30,070 nucleotides of DNA from the NCBI RefSeq assembly GCF_000723165.1, contig NZ_HG322949.1:809864-839933 (forward strand). The letters are read 5' to 3'. Under the pieces are notes generated by a model. It was given only the letters and a program-made list of their open reading frames with translations. It made no database searches and had not been told where the DNA came from. Origin of the DNA: Janthinobacterium agaricidamnosum NBRC 102515 = DSM 9628 (lineage in GTDB: Bacteria > Pseudomonadota > Gammaproteobacteria > Burkholderiales > Burkholderiaceae_D). This document shows positions 24,299 through 30,070 of the stretch, piece by piece; the stretch's first letter is position 1; every line of letters starts with the position of its first letter. Both the position numbers and the translations under genes were made by a program.

Positions 24299-27250
24299 AT
24301 GCAATCATCTCTAGACACTTCGACCAATCCAGCGCCAGTACCGCACACTCCGGCAGCGGCAAACAGCGTGGCCAGCACGCGCGCGGCGTTGGGCGATTAC
24401 CGCATCATCCGCCGCAACGGTTCGGTGGTCGCATTTGAGCCGTCGAAAATCGCGATCGCGATGACCAAGGCGTTCCTGGCGGTGAACGGCGGCCAGGGCG
24501 CGGCGTCGGCGCGCATCCGCGAACTGGTGGAGCAACTGACCGCGGGCGTGGTCGCTGCGCTGGTGCGCCACCAGCCGAGCGGCGGCACCTTCCATATCGA
24601 AGATGTGCAGGACCAGGTTGAATTGGCGCTGATGCGTTCCGGCGAACACGACGTGGCGCGCGCCTACGTGCTGTACCGCGCCAAGCACATGGAAGAGCGC
24701 CGTTTGCAAAAAGAAGCGCAGGGCGGCTCCACCCAGGTCGCCGCGCCTGGCTTGAACGTGCTGGAAAACGGCGTGCGCCGTCCGCTCGACATGCAGCAAG
24801 TGCGCGACCTGATCAACGCCGCCTGCGCCGGCCTGGAAAAACACGTCGACGCCGAAGCGATCCTGGCCGAGACCGTGAAAAACCTGTACGACGGCGTGCC
24901 GGTCGAAGAACTGCACAAGTCCGCCATCCTGGCAGCGCGCGCGCTGATGGAAAAAGACCCGGCCTACAGCCAGGTCACCGCCCGCATCCTGCTGCACACG
25001 GTGCGCAAGGAAGTATTCGGCAAGGAAGTGCCGCAAGCCGCCGCCGCCGCCGAATACCTGAGCTATTTCCCGGCCTATATCGCCAAGGGCATCGCCGCCG
25101 ACCTGTTGAATCCAGTGCTCGCCAGTTTCGACCTGGAGCGCCTGGCGCAAGCCATCGTCGCCGACCGCGACCTGCAATTCGGCTACATCGGCCTGCAAAC
25201 CCTGTACGACCGCTATTTCCTGCACATCCACGACGTGCGCATCGAAATGCCGCAGGCGTTCTACATGCGCGTGGCGATGGGCCTGGCGCTGAACGAAGCG
25301 GACCGTGAAGCGCGCGCCATCGAGTTCTACAAGCTGCTGTCGTCGTTCGACTTCATGAGCTCGACCCCGACGCTGTTCAACTCGGGCACGCTGCGCTCGC
25401 AACTGTCGTCGTGCTACCTGAGCACCGTGTCGGATGACCTGGAAGGCATCTACGACGCGATCAAGGACAACGCGCTGCTGGCCAAGTACGCCGGCGGCCT
25501 GGGCAACGACTGGACGCCGGTGCGCGCGCTGGGCGCCCACATCAAGGGCACCAACGGCAAGTCGCAAGGCGTGGTGCCGTTCCTGAAAGTGGTCAACGAC
25601 ACCGCCGTGGCGGTCAACCAGGGCGGCAAGCGCAAGGGCGCGGTGTGCGCCTACCTGGAAACCTGGCACATGGACATCGAGGAATTCCTCGACCTGCGCA
25701 AGAACACCGGCGACGACCGCCGCCGCACCCATGACATGAATACCGCGAACTGGATTCCGGACATGTTCATGAAGCGCGTGATGGAAAAAGGCGAGTGGAC
25801 CCTGTTCTCGCCGAGCGAAACGCCGGACTTGCACGACAAGGTCGGCAAGGCCTTTGAAAGCGCCTACCTGGGCTACGAAGCCAGGGCGGCGGCCGGCGAA
25901 ATCCGTTCGTTCAAGAAGGTCCAGGCGCTCGACCTGTGGCGCAAGATGCTGTCGATGCTGTTTGAAACCGGCCACCCATGGATCACGTTCAAGGATCCTT
26001 GCAACATCCGCAGCCCGCAGTCGCACGTCGGCGTGGTCCACAGCTCGAACCTGTGCACCGAAATCACGCTGAACACCGGCCCTGACGAAATCGCCGTCTG
26101 CAACCTGGGTTCGGTGAACCTGCCGGCGCACATGAAAGAAGGCAAGCTGGATCACGTCAAGCTTGCCAAGACCATCCGCACCGCGATGCGCATGCTCGAT
26201 AACGTGATCGACATTAATTACTACGCGGTCGACAAGGCGCGCAATTCGAACATGCGCCACCGTCCGGTCGGCATGGGCATCATGGGCTTCCAGGATTGCC
26301 TGCACATGATGCGCCTCCCGTTCGCGTCGGACGCGGCGGTCAGCTTCGCCGATACCTCGATGGAAGCGGTGTGCTACTACGCCTACCTGGCGTCGACCGA
26401 ACTGGCGGAAGAGCGCGGCCGCTACGAATCGTACGCCGGTTCGCTGTGGGACCGCGGCATCCTGCCGCAAGACTCGGTCAAGCTGCTGGCGGAAGAGCGC
26501 GGCGGCTACCTGGAAGTCGATTCCTCGTCGGCGATGGACTGGACTCCGGTGCGCGAACGCATCGCCAAATTCGGCATGCGCAACTCGAATTGCGTGGCGA
26601 TCGCCCCGACCGCGACCATTTCGAACATCATCGGCGTGTCGGCCTGTATCGAACCGACGTTCCAGAACCTGTACGTGAAATCGAACCTGTCGGGCGAATT
26701 CACCGAGATCAATGCCTACCTGGTGCGCGACCTGAAGGCGCGCGACCTGTGGGATGAAGTGATGATCTCCGACTTGAAATACTTCGACGGCTCGCTGGTC
26801 AAGATCGACCGCATTCCGCAAGACTTGCGCGATATCTACGCCACCGCCTTCGAAGTGTCGCCGAGCTGGCTGGTGGAAGCCGCATCGCGCCGCCAGAAGT
26901 GGATCGACCAGGCGCAATCGCTGAATATCTACATGGCTGGCGCATCGGGCAAGAAACTGGACGAAACCTACAAGCTGGCATGGCTGCGCGGCTTGAAGAC
27001 CACCTATTACCTGCGCACCATCGCCGCGACCCACATGGAGAAATCGACCTCCAAGACCGGCGCGCTGAATGCGGTGGCGGTCGATGGCGGCATGTCGGCC
27101 AGCGCCCAGAGCGCGCAGGCGGCGGTAGTGGCAGCCGCCGCGGCCGCCGCTCCGGTGGTGGCGGCCGCGGCCGACGCCGAGGCGGATGGCGAAGCGTGCT
27201 ACCTGCGTCCTGGCGATGACGGCTTTGAAGAGTGCGAAGCTTGCCAATAA
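24299..27250 (+). CDS. nrdA: Class Ia ribonucleoside-diphosphate reductase alpha subunit
   Basis: This 983-residue catalytic subunit reduces ribonucleotides to deoxyribonucleotides. Residues 34-135 are the ATP-cone, the overall activity switch that senses ATP/dATP. The active-site cysteines are Cys372 (LSSCYL), the thiyl Cys586 with Glu588 (NLCTEI), and Cys601 (VCNLGS). Tyr903-Tyr904 (TTYYLRT) belong to the radical path. Cys979 and Cys982 at the very end carry reducing power from thioredoxin or glutaredoxin. Before that tail is an unusual Ala-rich linker at about 925-958. I chose the ATG at 24299 because GGGAG lies 5 bases upstream; an in-frame ATG at 24278 would add 7 residues. nrdB follows after 103 bases. 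Longer than the E. coli enzyme (761 residues). Confidence 0.97.
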   Translation: MQSSLDTSTNPAPVPHTPAAANSVASTRAALGDYRIIRRNGSVVAFEPSKIAIAMTKAFLAVNGGQGAASARIRELVEQLTAGVVAALVRHQPSGGTFHIEDVQDQVELALMRSGEHDVARAYVLYRAKHMEERRLQKEAQGGSTQVAAPGLNVLENGVRRPLDMQQVRDLINAACAGLEKHVDAEAILAETVKNLYDGVPVEELHKSAILAARALMEKDPAYSQVTARILLHTVRKEVFGKEVPQAAAAAEYLSYFPAYIAKGIAADLLNPVLASFDLERLAQAIVADRDLQFGYIGLQTLYDRYFLHIHDVRIEMPQAFYMRVAMGLALNEADREARAIEFYKLLSSFDFMSSTPTLFNSGTLRSQLSSCYLSTVSDDLEGIYDAIKDNALLAKYAGGLGNDWTPVRALGAHIKGTNGKSQGVVPFLKVVNDTAVAVNQGGKRKGAVCAYLETWHMDIEEFLDLRKNTGDDRRRTHDMNTANWIPDMFMKRVMEKGEWTLFSPSETPDLHDKVGKAFESAYLGYEARAAAGEIRSFKKVQALDLWRKMLSMLFETGHPWITFKDPCNIRSPQSHVGVVHSSNLCTEITLNTGPDEIAVCNLGSVNLPAHMKEGKLDHVKLAKTIRTAMRMLDNVIDINYYAVDKARNSNMRHRPVGMGIMGFQDCLHMMRLPFASDAAVSFADTSMEAVCYYAYLASTELAEERGRYESYAGSLWDRGILPQDSVKLLAEERGGYLEVDSSSAMDWTPVRERIAKFGMRNSNCVAIAPTATISNIIGVSACIEPTFQNLYVKSNLSGEFTEINAYLVRDLKARDLWDEVMISDLKYFDGSLVKIDRIPQDLRDIYATAFEVSPSWLVEAASRRQKWIDQAQSLNIYMAGASGKKLDETYKLAWLRGLKTTYYLRTIAATHMEKSTSKTGALNAVAVDGGMSASAQSAQAAVVAAAAAAAPVVAAAADAEADGEACYLRPGDDGFEECEACQ

Positions 27251-27283
27251 CAGCCTGCCGTTGCGGTTGGTATTGAGGTAAGG

Positions 27284-27317
27284 GCCAGCCCGCGGTGTCG
27301 GGCTGGCAGAATGTTTT
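27284..27317 (+). terminator. Intercistronic hairpin between nrdA and nrdB
   Basis: GCCAGCCCG (27284-27292), loop CGGTGT, CGGGCTGGC (27299-27307) is a perfect 9-bp stem. A T run begins 6 bases later, too far for a typical terminator, so it may act as a partial terminator or an mRNA-stabilising hairpin. Confidence 0.5.
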
Positions 27318-27353
27318 TAAACCGGTTTGCCGGTAAATAAAGGAATCATAATT

Positions 27354-28502
27354 ATGTCGTTGTCATGGGATGATGAAGTTACGTCGGCGCCAGCGCCGCG
27401 TCCGAACCAACAACCGTTGGGAAATAGCGAATTGAACCGTTCGGCCGCCGCCGAGCCATCGGAAGCCGATGCCGAGCAACTGGCGCGCCGCGTCAACGCC
27501 GACGACAAGCGCATCATCAACGGCCAGACCGACGTCAACCAGCTGGTGCCGTTCAAGTACAAATGGGCCTGGGATAAATACCTGGCCGGCTGCGCCAATC
27601 ACTGGATGCCGCAGGAAGTCAACATGCAGCGCGACATCGAGCTGTGGAAGAACCCGAACGGCCTGACCGACGACGAGCGCCGCCTGGTGAAACGCAACCT
27701 GGGCTTTTTCGTCACGGCCGACTCGCTGGCCGCCAACAACATCGTGCTGGGCACGTACCGCCACATCACGGCGCCGGAATGCCGCCAGTACCTGCTGCGC
27801 CAGGCGTTCGAGGAAGCGATCCACACCCATGCGTATCAATACATCGTCGAATCGCTGGGCCTGGACGAGGCTGAAATCTTCAACGCCTACAATGAAGTCA
27901 AGTCGATCCGCGACAAGGACGAGTTCCTGATCCCGTTCATCAACACCTTGACCGATCCGGCGTTCACCACCGGCACCGTGGAAAACGACCAGAAGCTGCT
28001 GAAGTCGCTGATCGTGTTCGCCTGCCTGATGGAAGGCTTGTTCTTCTACGTCGGCTTTACCCAGATCCTGGCGCTGGGCCGCCAGAACAAGATGATGGGC
28101 GCCGCCGAGCAATATCAGTACATCTTGCGCGACGAATCGATGCATTGCAATTTCGGCATCGACCTGATCAACACCATTAAGATGGAAAACCCTTTGCTGT
28201 GGACCGCCGAGTTCCGCGAAGAGATCAAGCAGCTGTTCATGAAAGCGGTCGAGCTGGAATACGCGTACGCCGAAGACACCATGCCGCGCGGCGTGCTGGG
28301 CTTGAACGCGCCGATGTTCAAGGGCTACCTGCGCTTCATCGCCAACCGCCGCGCGCAGCAGATCGGCATCGAGCCGCTGTTCGCCCAGGAAGAAAATCCC
28401 TTCCCGTGGATGAGCGAAATGATCGACATGAAGAAAGAGCGTAACTTCTTCGAGACCCGCGTCACCGAATACCAGACCGGCGGCGCGCTGAACTGGGAAT
28501 AG
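27354..28502 (+). CDS. nrdB: Class Ia ribonucleoside-diphosphate reductase beta subunit
   Basis: This 382-residue subunit houses the di-iron centre and tyrosyl radical that starts catalysis in NrdA. Ligands by comparison with E. coli: Asp123 (TADSL), Glu154 and His157 (FEEAIH), a Glu in CLMEGLFF, and Glu and His in LRDESMH. Tyr161 is in the radical position (HTHAY), so this is the tyrosyl-radical type and not the Phe-bearing class Ic type, although the surrounding sequence looks like that branch. The first 40 or so residues are polar and probably flexible. The ATG at 27354 has AGGA 9 bases upstream; an extension to 27327 is less likely. The C-terminus (GALNWE) should dock to NrdA. A terminator follows at 28551. 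Confidence 0.97.
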   Translation: MSLSWDDEVTSAPAPRPNQQPLGNSELNRSAAAEPSEADAEQLARRVNADDKRIINGQTDVNQLVPFKYKWAWDKYLAGCANHWMPQEVNMQRDIELWKNPNGLTDDERRLVKRNLGFFVTADSLAANNIVLGTYRHITAPECRQYLLRQAFEEAIHTHAYQYIVESLGLDEAEIFNAYNEVKSIRDKDEFLIPFINTLTDPAFTTGTVENDQKLLKSLIVFACLMEGLFFYVGFTQILALGRQNKMMGAAEQYQYILRDESMHCNFGIDLINTIKMENPLLWTAEFREEIKQLFMKAVELEYAYAEDTMPRGVLGLNAPMFKGYLRFIANRRAQQIGIEPLFAQEENPFPWMSEMIDMKKERNFFETRVTEYQTGGALNWE

Positions 28503-28550
28503 GACGCTTGCGCTTCCTCGCTTCGGGGAAGCCGCATCGCGTGGTAAAAC

Positions 28551-28582
28551 AACGGCTGCCCAAGGGCAGCCGTTATCTTTTG
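28551..28582 (+). terminator. Intrinsic terminator of nrdAB
   Basis: AACGGCTGCC (28551-28560), loop CAAG, GGCAGCCGTT (28565-28574), followed by ATCTTTTG. A 10-bp perfect stem 50 bases after the nrdB stop; the T tract is interrupted. Confidence 0.85.
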
Positions 28583-28736
28583 CGGCGGCCGATCAGCAGA
28601 CAGGCCGGCGGCATCGTGACGCTGGGCGCAGCGTCATCCTCTTCTTCCGATGATGAAAACTTGGCTTTCGTCATCGACCATATGGCCGTCGGAAAGCAGG
28701 CAGATATCATCATGATACGGGCCAGAGCTTGATTCG

Positions 28737-28764
28737 GGCCGCACCTCGCCGGCCGCACCTCGCC
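28737..28764 (+). repeat. Tandem 14-base direct repeat
   Basis: GGCCGCACCTCGCC occurs twice in a row (28737-28750 and 28751-28764) and once more with a single mismatch (G to T) at 28971-28984. Confidence 0.85.
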
Positions 28765-29078
28765 GAACTGCTCCGATGGATACGCTCGCGGCCGCATCAT
28801 CAAGCAGCCATCATCAGTGATGTGCCGGATCGCGTCGACGCCACGATCGAGGTCCGAAAATTTCCGCACGCCAGCGGCCATCGACCTCGCATCTTGGCCG
28901 CCGTAAATGCACCGCGATGATTTTTCTGCGTTCATGCGCGGCTGTTTTTGCCCTTGTCTTTTACGGTCATGGCCGCACCTCTCCAGCAGCGCCGCGATGC
29001 AAAAAATGGCCGCAGCTCGCGCGTCGATTTGCTGCCCGAATCGAAGTCGGCGGAGCCGAGTGCAACGCGATTTTTTTG

Positions 29079-29110
29079 GCGGCGCGATGATGCCGCGCCG
29101 CGTTTTTTTT
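29079..29110 (+). terminator. Terminator-like hairpin with no gene before it
   Basis: GCGGCGCG (29079-29086), 7-base loop, CGCGCCGC (29094-29101), then G and eight Ts (29103-29110). A run of seven Ts also precedes the stem. It has the form of a strong plus-strand terminator, yet nrdB is already terminated about 500 bases earlier. Confidence 0.7.
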
Positions 29111-29219
29111 GACGCTCGCCAGTGCCTCATCGAACGCCGAAAATATCCTTTCCGGACATGCCGGAAGCGGCATTTGATGCGCGATTGTGCGTTAGGATGC
29201 GTATCGCTGCAAAAAAGCG

Positions 29220-29264
29220 CACGAAAACATGTCGTGCCGGTTGCGCATCGACAAGGTTTTCGTG
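29220..29264 (+). ncRNA. Extended hairpin, possible RNA element
   Basis: CACGAAAAC (29220-29228) pairs perfectly with GTTTTCGTG (29256-29264). Inside, TGTCG (29230-29234) pairs with CGACA (29249-29253), and TGC (29235-29237) with GCA (29245-29247). Together that is 17 bp with one or two bases unpaired between segments and a 7-base loop. It is not followed by a T run, so it is not a terminator. It may be an RNA structure or a protein-binding site. Confidence 0.4.
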
Positions 29265-29292
29265 TACTTTAGGAGATTGAAAATGCGATCGT

Positions 29293-29298
29293 TATAAT
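29293..29298 (+). promoter_or_regulatory. Consensus -10 element before the candidate sRNA
   Basis: TATAAT is a perfect -10. The best -35 candidate is TTTAGG at 29268-29273 with a long 19-base spacer; TTGAAA at 29277 is too close (10 bases). Transcription would start near 29305. Confidence 0.4.
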
Positions 29299-29302
29299 GC
29301 GA

Positions 29303-29431
29303 GGTTTTTTAACCGGCGCGATACCGAAAAAAACCGCACAACAGGGATACAGATTTACACGGATATGCACAAGACCACACCGTTTTTTTCTGCCGCCGTG
29401 CCAGAATTTTTTCAGGCATGGCGGTTTTTTA
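29303..29431 (+). ncRNA. Candidate small RNA of about 125 bases
   Basis: A consensus -10 (29293-29298) and a strong terminator (29393-29430) enclose about 125 bases without a plausible protein. The 5' part can fold with GGTTTTTT (29303-29310) against AAAAAACC (29328-29335). I do not recognise a known family such as 6S, 4.5S, tmRNA or RNase P. The call is inferred from signals alone. Confidence 0.35.
29393..29430 (+). terminator. Intrinsic terminator at the end of the candidate sRNA
   Basis: CCGCCGTGCC (29393-29402) pairs with GGCATGGCGG (29415-29424), 10 bp including one G-U, loop of 12 bases, followed by six Ts (29425-29430). It is nested inside a larger CACACCG (29376-29382) / CGGTGTG (29442-29448) pair. 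Confidence 0.8.
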
Positions 29432-29467
29432 TTTGACGATACGGTGTGCTTGCGATTGTGGTGACTG

Positions 29468-29667
29468 GCGCGGAAGATCCGCGCGGCACTGGAAGCGATG
29501 CGAACCAATTCAGACTTTGCCACCAGCTGCGAGATAGCAGGGTGGCACCGACGATGGCTGAAGTGCTGCAAACGTGAGGAGTTGCAGCAGTTCAGCTGGT
29601 GCCGAATTCATTAGCGCAAACGAGTGTTTGTGCCGATGAATAATTCGCCTGGTCCACTACCATGGAC
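29468..29667 (+). promoter_or_regulatory. Highly structured leader upstream of the histone H1-like gene
   Basis: Five hairpins follow one another: 29468-29484 (GCGCGGA/TCCGCGC), 29520-29545 (CCACC-CTGC/GCAG-GGTGG), 29544-29603 (a long stem of GGCACC/GGTGCC, GCTGAA/TTCAGC and TGCTGCAA/TTGCAGCA), 29604-29646 (GAAT-TCAT/ATGA-ATTC outside GCGCAAAC/GTTTGTGC) and 29652-29667 (GTCCA/TGGAC). The second and third share two bases, so they compete slightly. TTGACG at 29433-29438 could be the -35 of the promoter; its -10 is weak. The leader would be about 250 bases long. Whether it is a 5' untranslated region or a separate RNA is open. Confidence 0.45.
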
Positions 29668-29723
29668 TGGACGGGTTTTAATCTTGTAGCTTAAATTTCT
29701 CATCTCAGATGAAGGAGAGACAA

Positions 29724-30070
29724 ATGGCAACAGCCGCTAAGAAATCAGAAGTAAAGAAACCAGCCGCCAAGGCTGCCCCCGCCGCTAAACCTGCCGTCAA
29801 GGCAGCGGCCAAACCAGTCGCCAAAGCCGCAGCCAAACCTGCAGCGAAAGCGGCCGCGAAACCCGCAGTGAAAGCGGCCGCCAAACCGGCCGCCAAAGCA
29901 GCAGCCAAGCCAGCAGCAAAAGCAGCAGCCAAGCCAGCAGCGAAAGCGGCGGCCAAGCCAGCGGCAAAAGCTAAAGTTGCAGCGAAACCTGCAGCCAAAG
30001 CGGCAGCGAAACCTGCAGCCAAGCCAGCGGCAAAAGCCAAGGCAGCAGCCAAGCCAGTAGCGAAAGCGGT
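29724..30070 (+). CDS. Histone H1-like Lys/Ala/Pro repeat protein (3' end beyond window)
   Basis: The frame opens at the ATG at 29724 with AAGGAGAG just upstream and stays open to the right edge (115 codons, no stop). After MATAAKKSEVKKPAAKAAP the protein is nearly pure repeats of the type AAKPAAKA, with Lys every three to five residues and almost no acidic residues after Glu9. Such proteins resemble the tail of eukaryotic histone H1, chlamydial Hc1/Hc2 and AlgP/AlgR3-like proteins of pseudomonads, and they bind and condense DNA. The Shine-Dalgarno is strong. The repeats use varied synonymous codons but remain similar enough for slippage or recombination. The 1.2 kb before it holds no gene. 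The total length cannot be given. Confidence 0.9.
   Translation, partial: MATAAKKSEVKKPAAKAAPAAKPAVKAAAKPVAKAAAKPAAKAAAKPAVKAAAKPAAKAAAKPAAKAAAKPAAKAAAKPAAKAKVAAKPAAKAAAKPAAKPAAKAKAAAKPVAKA

Larger units (their letters stand above)
28583..29219. other. Gene-poor region after nrdB
   Basis: No convincing gene is seen here. Open frames exist on both strands, but they are Arg/Cys-rich, lack ribosome sites and resemble no family I know. Notable items are a perfect 8-bp hairpin at 28617-28636 (TGACGCTG/CAGCGTCA), a tandem 14-base repeat at 28737-28764, a terminator-like element at 29079-29110, and a TTCCGG/CCGGAA hairpin at 29150-29166. The base mix swings between GC-rich blocks and T runs. Confidence 0.5.

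Noticed and set aside
24311..27247. Very long minus-strand open frame opposite nrdA
   Set aside because: High GC with strong third-position bias creates long antisense frames. The product is Arg/His/Gln-rich and resembles nothing, while the plus strand is a clear NrdA.
28573..29130. Minus-strand frame of 185 codons after nrdB
   Set aside because: Arg- and Cys-rich, no ribosome site, no family resemblance, and it runs through the 29079-29110 hairpin and the nrdAB terminator edge.
28907..29272. Plus-strand frame of 121 codons in the gene-poor region
   Set aside because: It crosses a terminator-like hairpin with eight Ts and has an unusual Arg/Cys/His composition with no recognisable domain.
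29297..29464. Short plus-strand frame of about 55 codons starting MRGFLTGAIPKK
   Set aside because: Its ATG lies within the -10 box and it reads straight through a strong terminator, with no ribosome site at proper distance.
1..30070. Search by eye for tRNA, rRNA, CRISPR arrays, insertion sequences and integrases
   Set aside because: No cloverleaf, spaced direct-repeat array, transposase-like protein or terminal inverted repeat was found. The tandem repeats seen are too few to form an array.

Overview
The window looks like a chromosomal segment of a high-GC betaproteobacterium, most likely order Burkholderiales and probably family Oxalobacteraceae (Janthinobacterium/Massilia/Duganella type). 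This rests on gene content: a small SWIB protein with a Lys/Ala tail, a histone H1-like AAKPA-repeat protein, DUF1841 and PP0621 family proteins, and the order pilS-pilR-ampD-nrdA-nrdB. The genus is inferred from familiarity, not from any search.

Region by region. (1) 1-4101, minus strand: a type VI secretion cassette of vgrG followed by a Tle3-type lipase effector that runs off the left edge. (2) 4316-5980: a DUF1841 protein, a dihydrofolate-reductase-fold protein, and a divergent TetR regulator with a palindromic operator between the last two. (3) 5981-8150: a long non-coding leader, then mqo (malate:quinone oxidoreductase with a lipoprotein-type N-terminus) and a strong terminator. (4) 8185-11455: rppH on the minus strand with an odd Cys/Pro tail, divergent from proS, which is translationally coupled to a lytic transglycosylase. 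(5) 11558-13618, minus strand: the SWIB protein and ffh (SRP54), each with its own terminator. (6) 13775-16180: a Fur box followed by a DUF3649-DUF3325-PepSY membrane operon, probably a ferric-siderophore reductase module, with no TonB receptor beside it. (7) 16343-18996: a complete nitrate/sulfonate/taurine-type ABC importer of unknown substrate. (8) 19126-23939: a tightly packed run of ypjD/ccsA-like, PP0621, pilS, pilR and ampD. (9) 23940-28502: nrdA-nrdB (class Ia ribonucleotide reductase) behind a promoter that carries two helically phased NrdR-type boxes. (10) 28503-29723: about 1.2 kb without a convincing protein gene but with many hairpins, a candidate sRNA and a structured leader. (11) 29724 to the right edge: a histone H1-like gene, cut by the window.

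Most genes are housekeeping: tRNA charging, SRP targeting, dNTP synthesis, cell-wall recycling, malate oxidation and RNA 5'-end decay. The accessory parts are the T6SS cassette, the Fur-controlled iron module and the ABC importer. The iron module and importer lie between ffh and ypjD, which are neighbours in many proteobacteria. No tRNA, rRNA, CRISPR array, insertion sequence or phage gene was seen. The least explained and most interesting stretch is the structured non-coding DNA at 29.2-29.7 kb in front of the histone-like gene. All structures there were found by eye and need folding and comparative tests.
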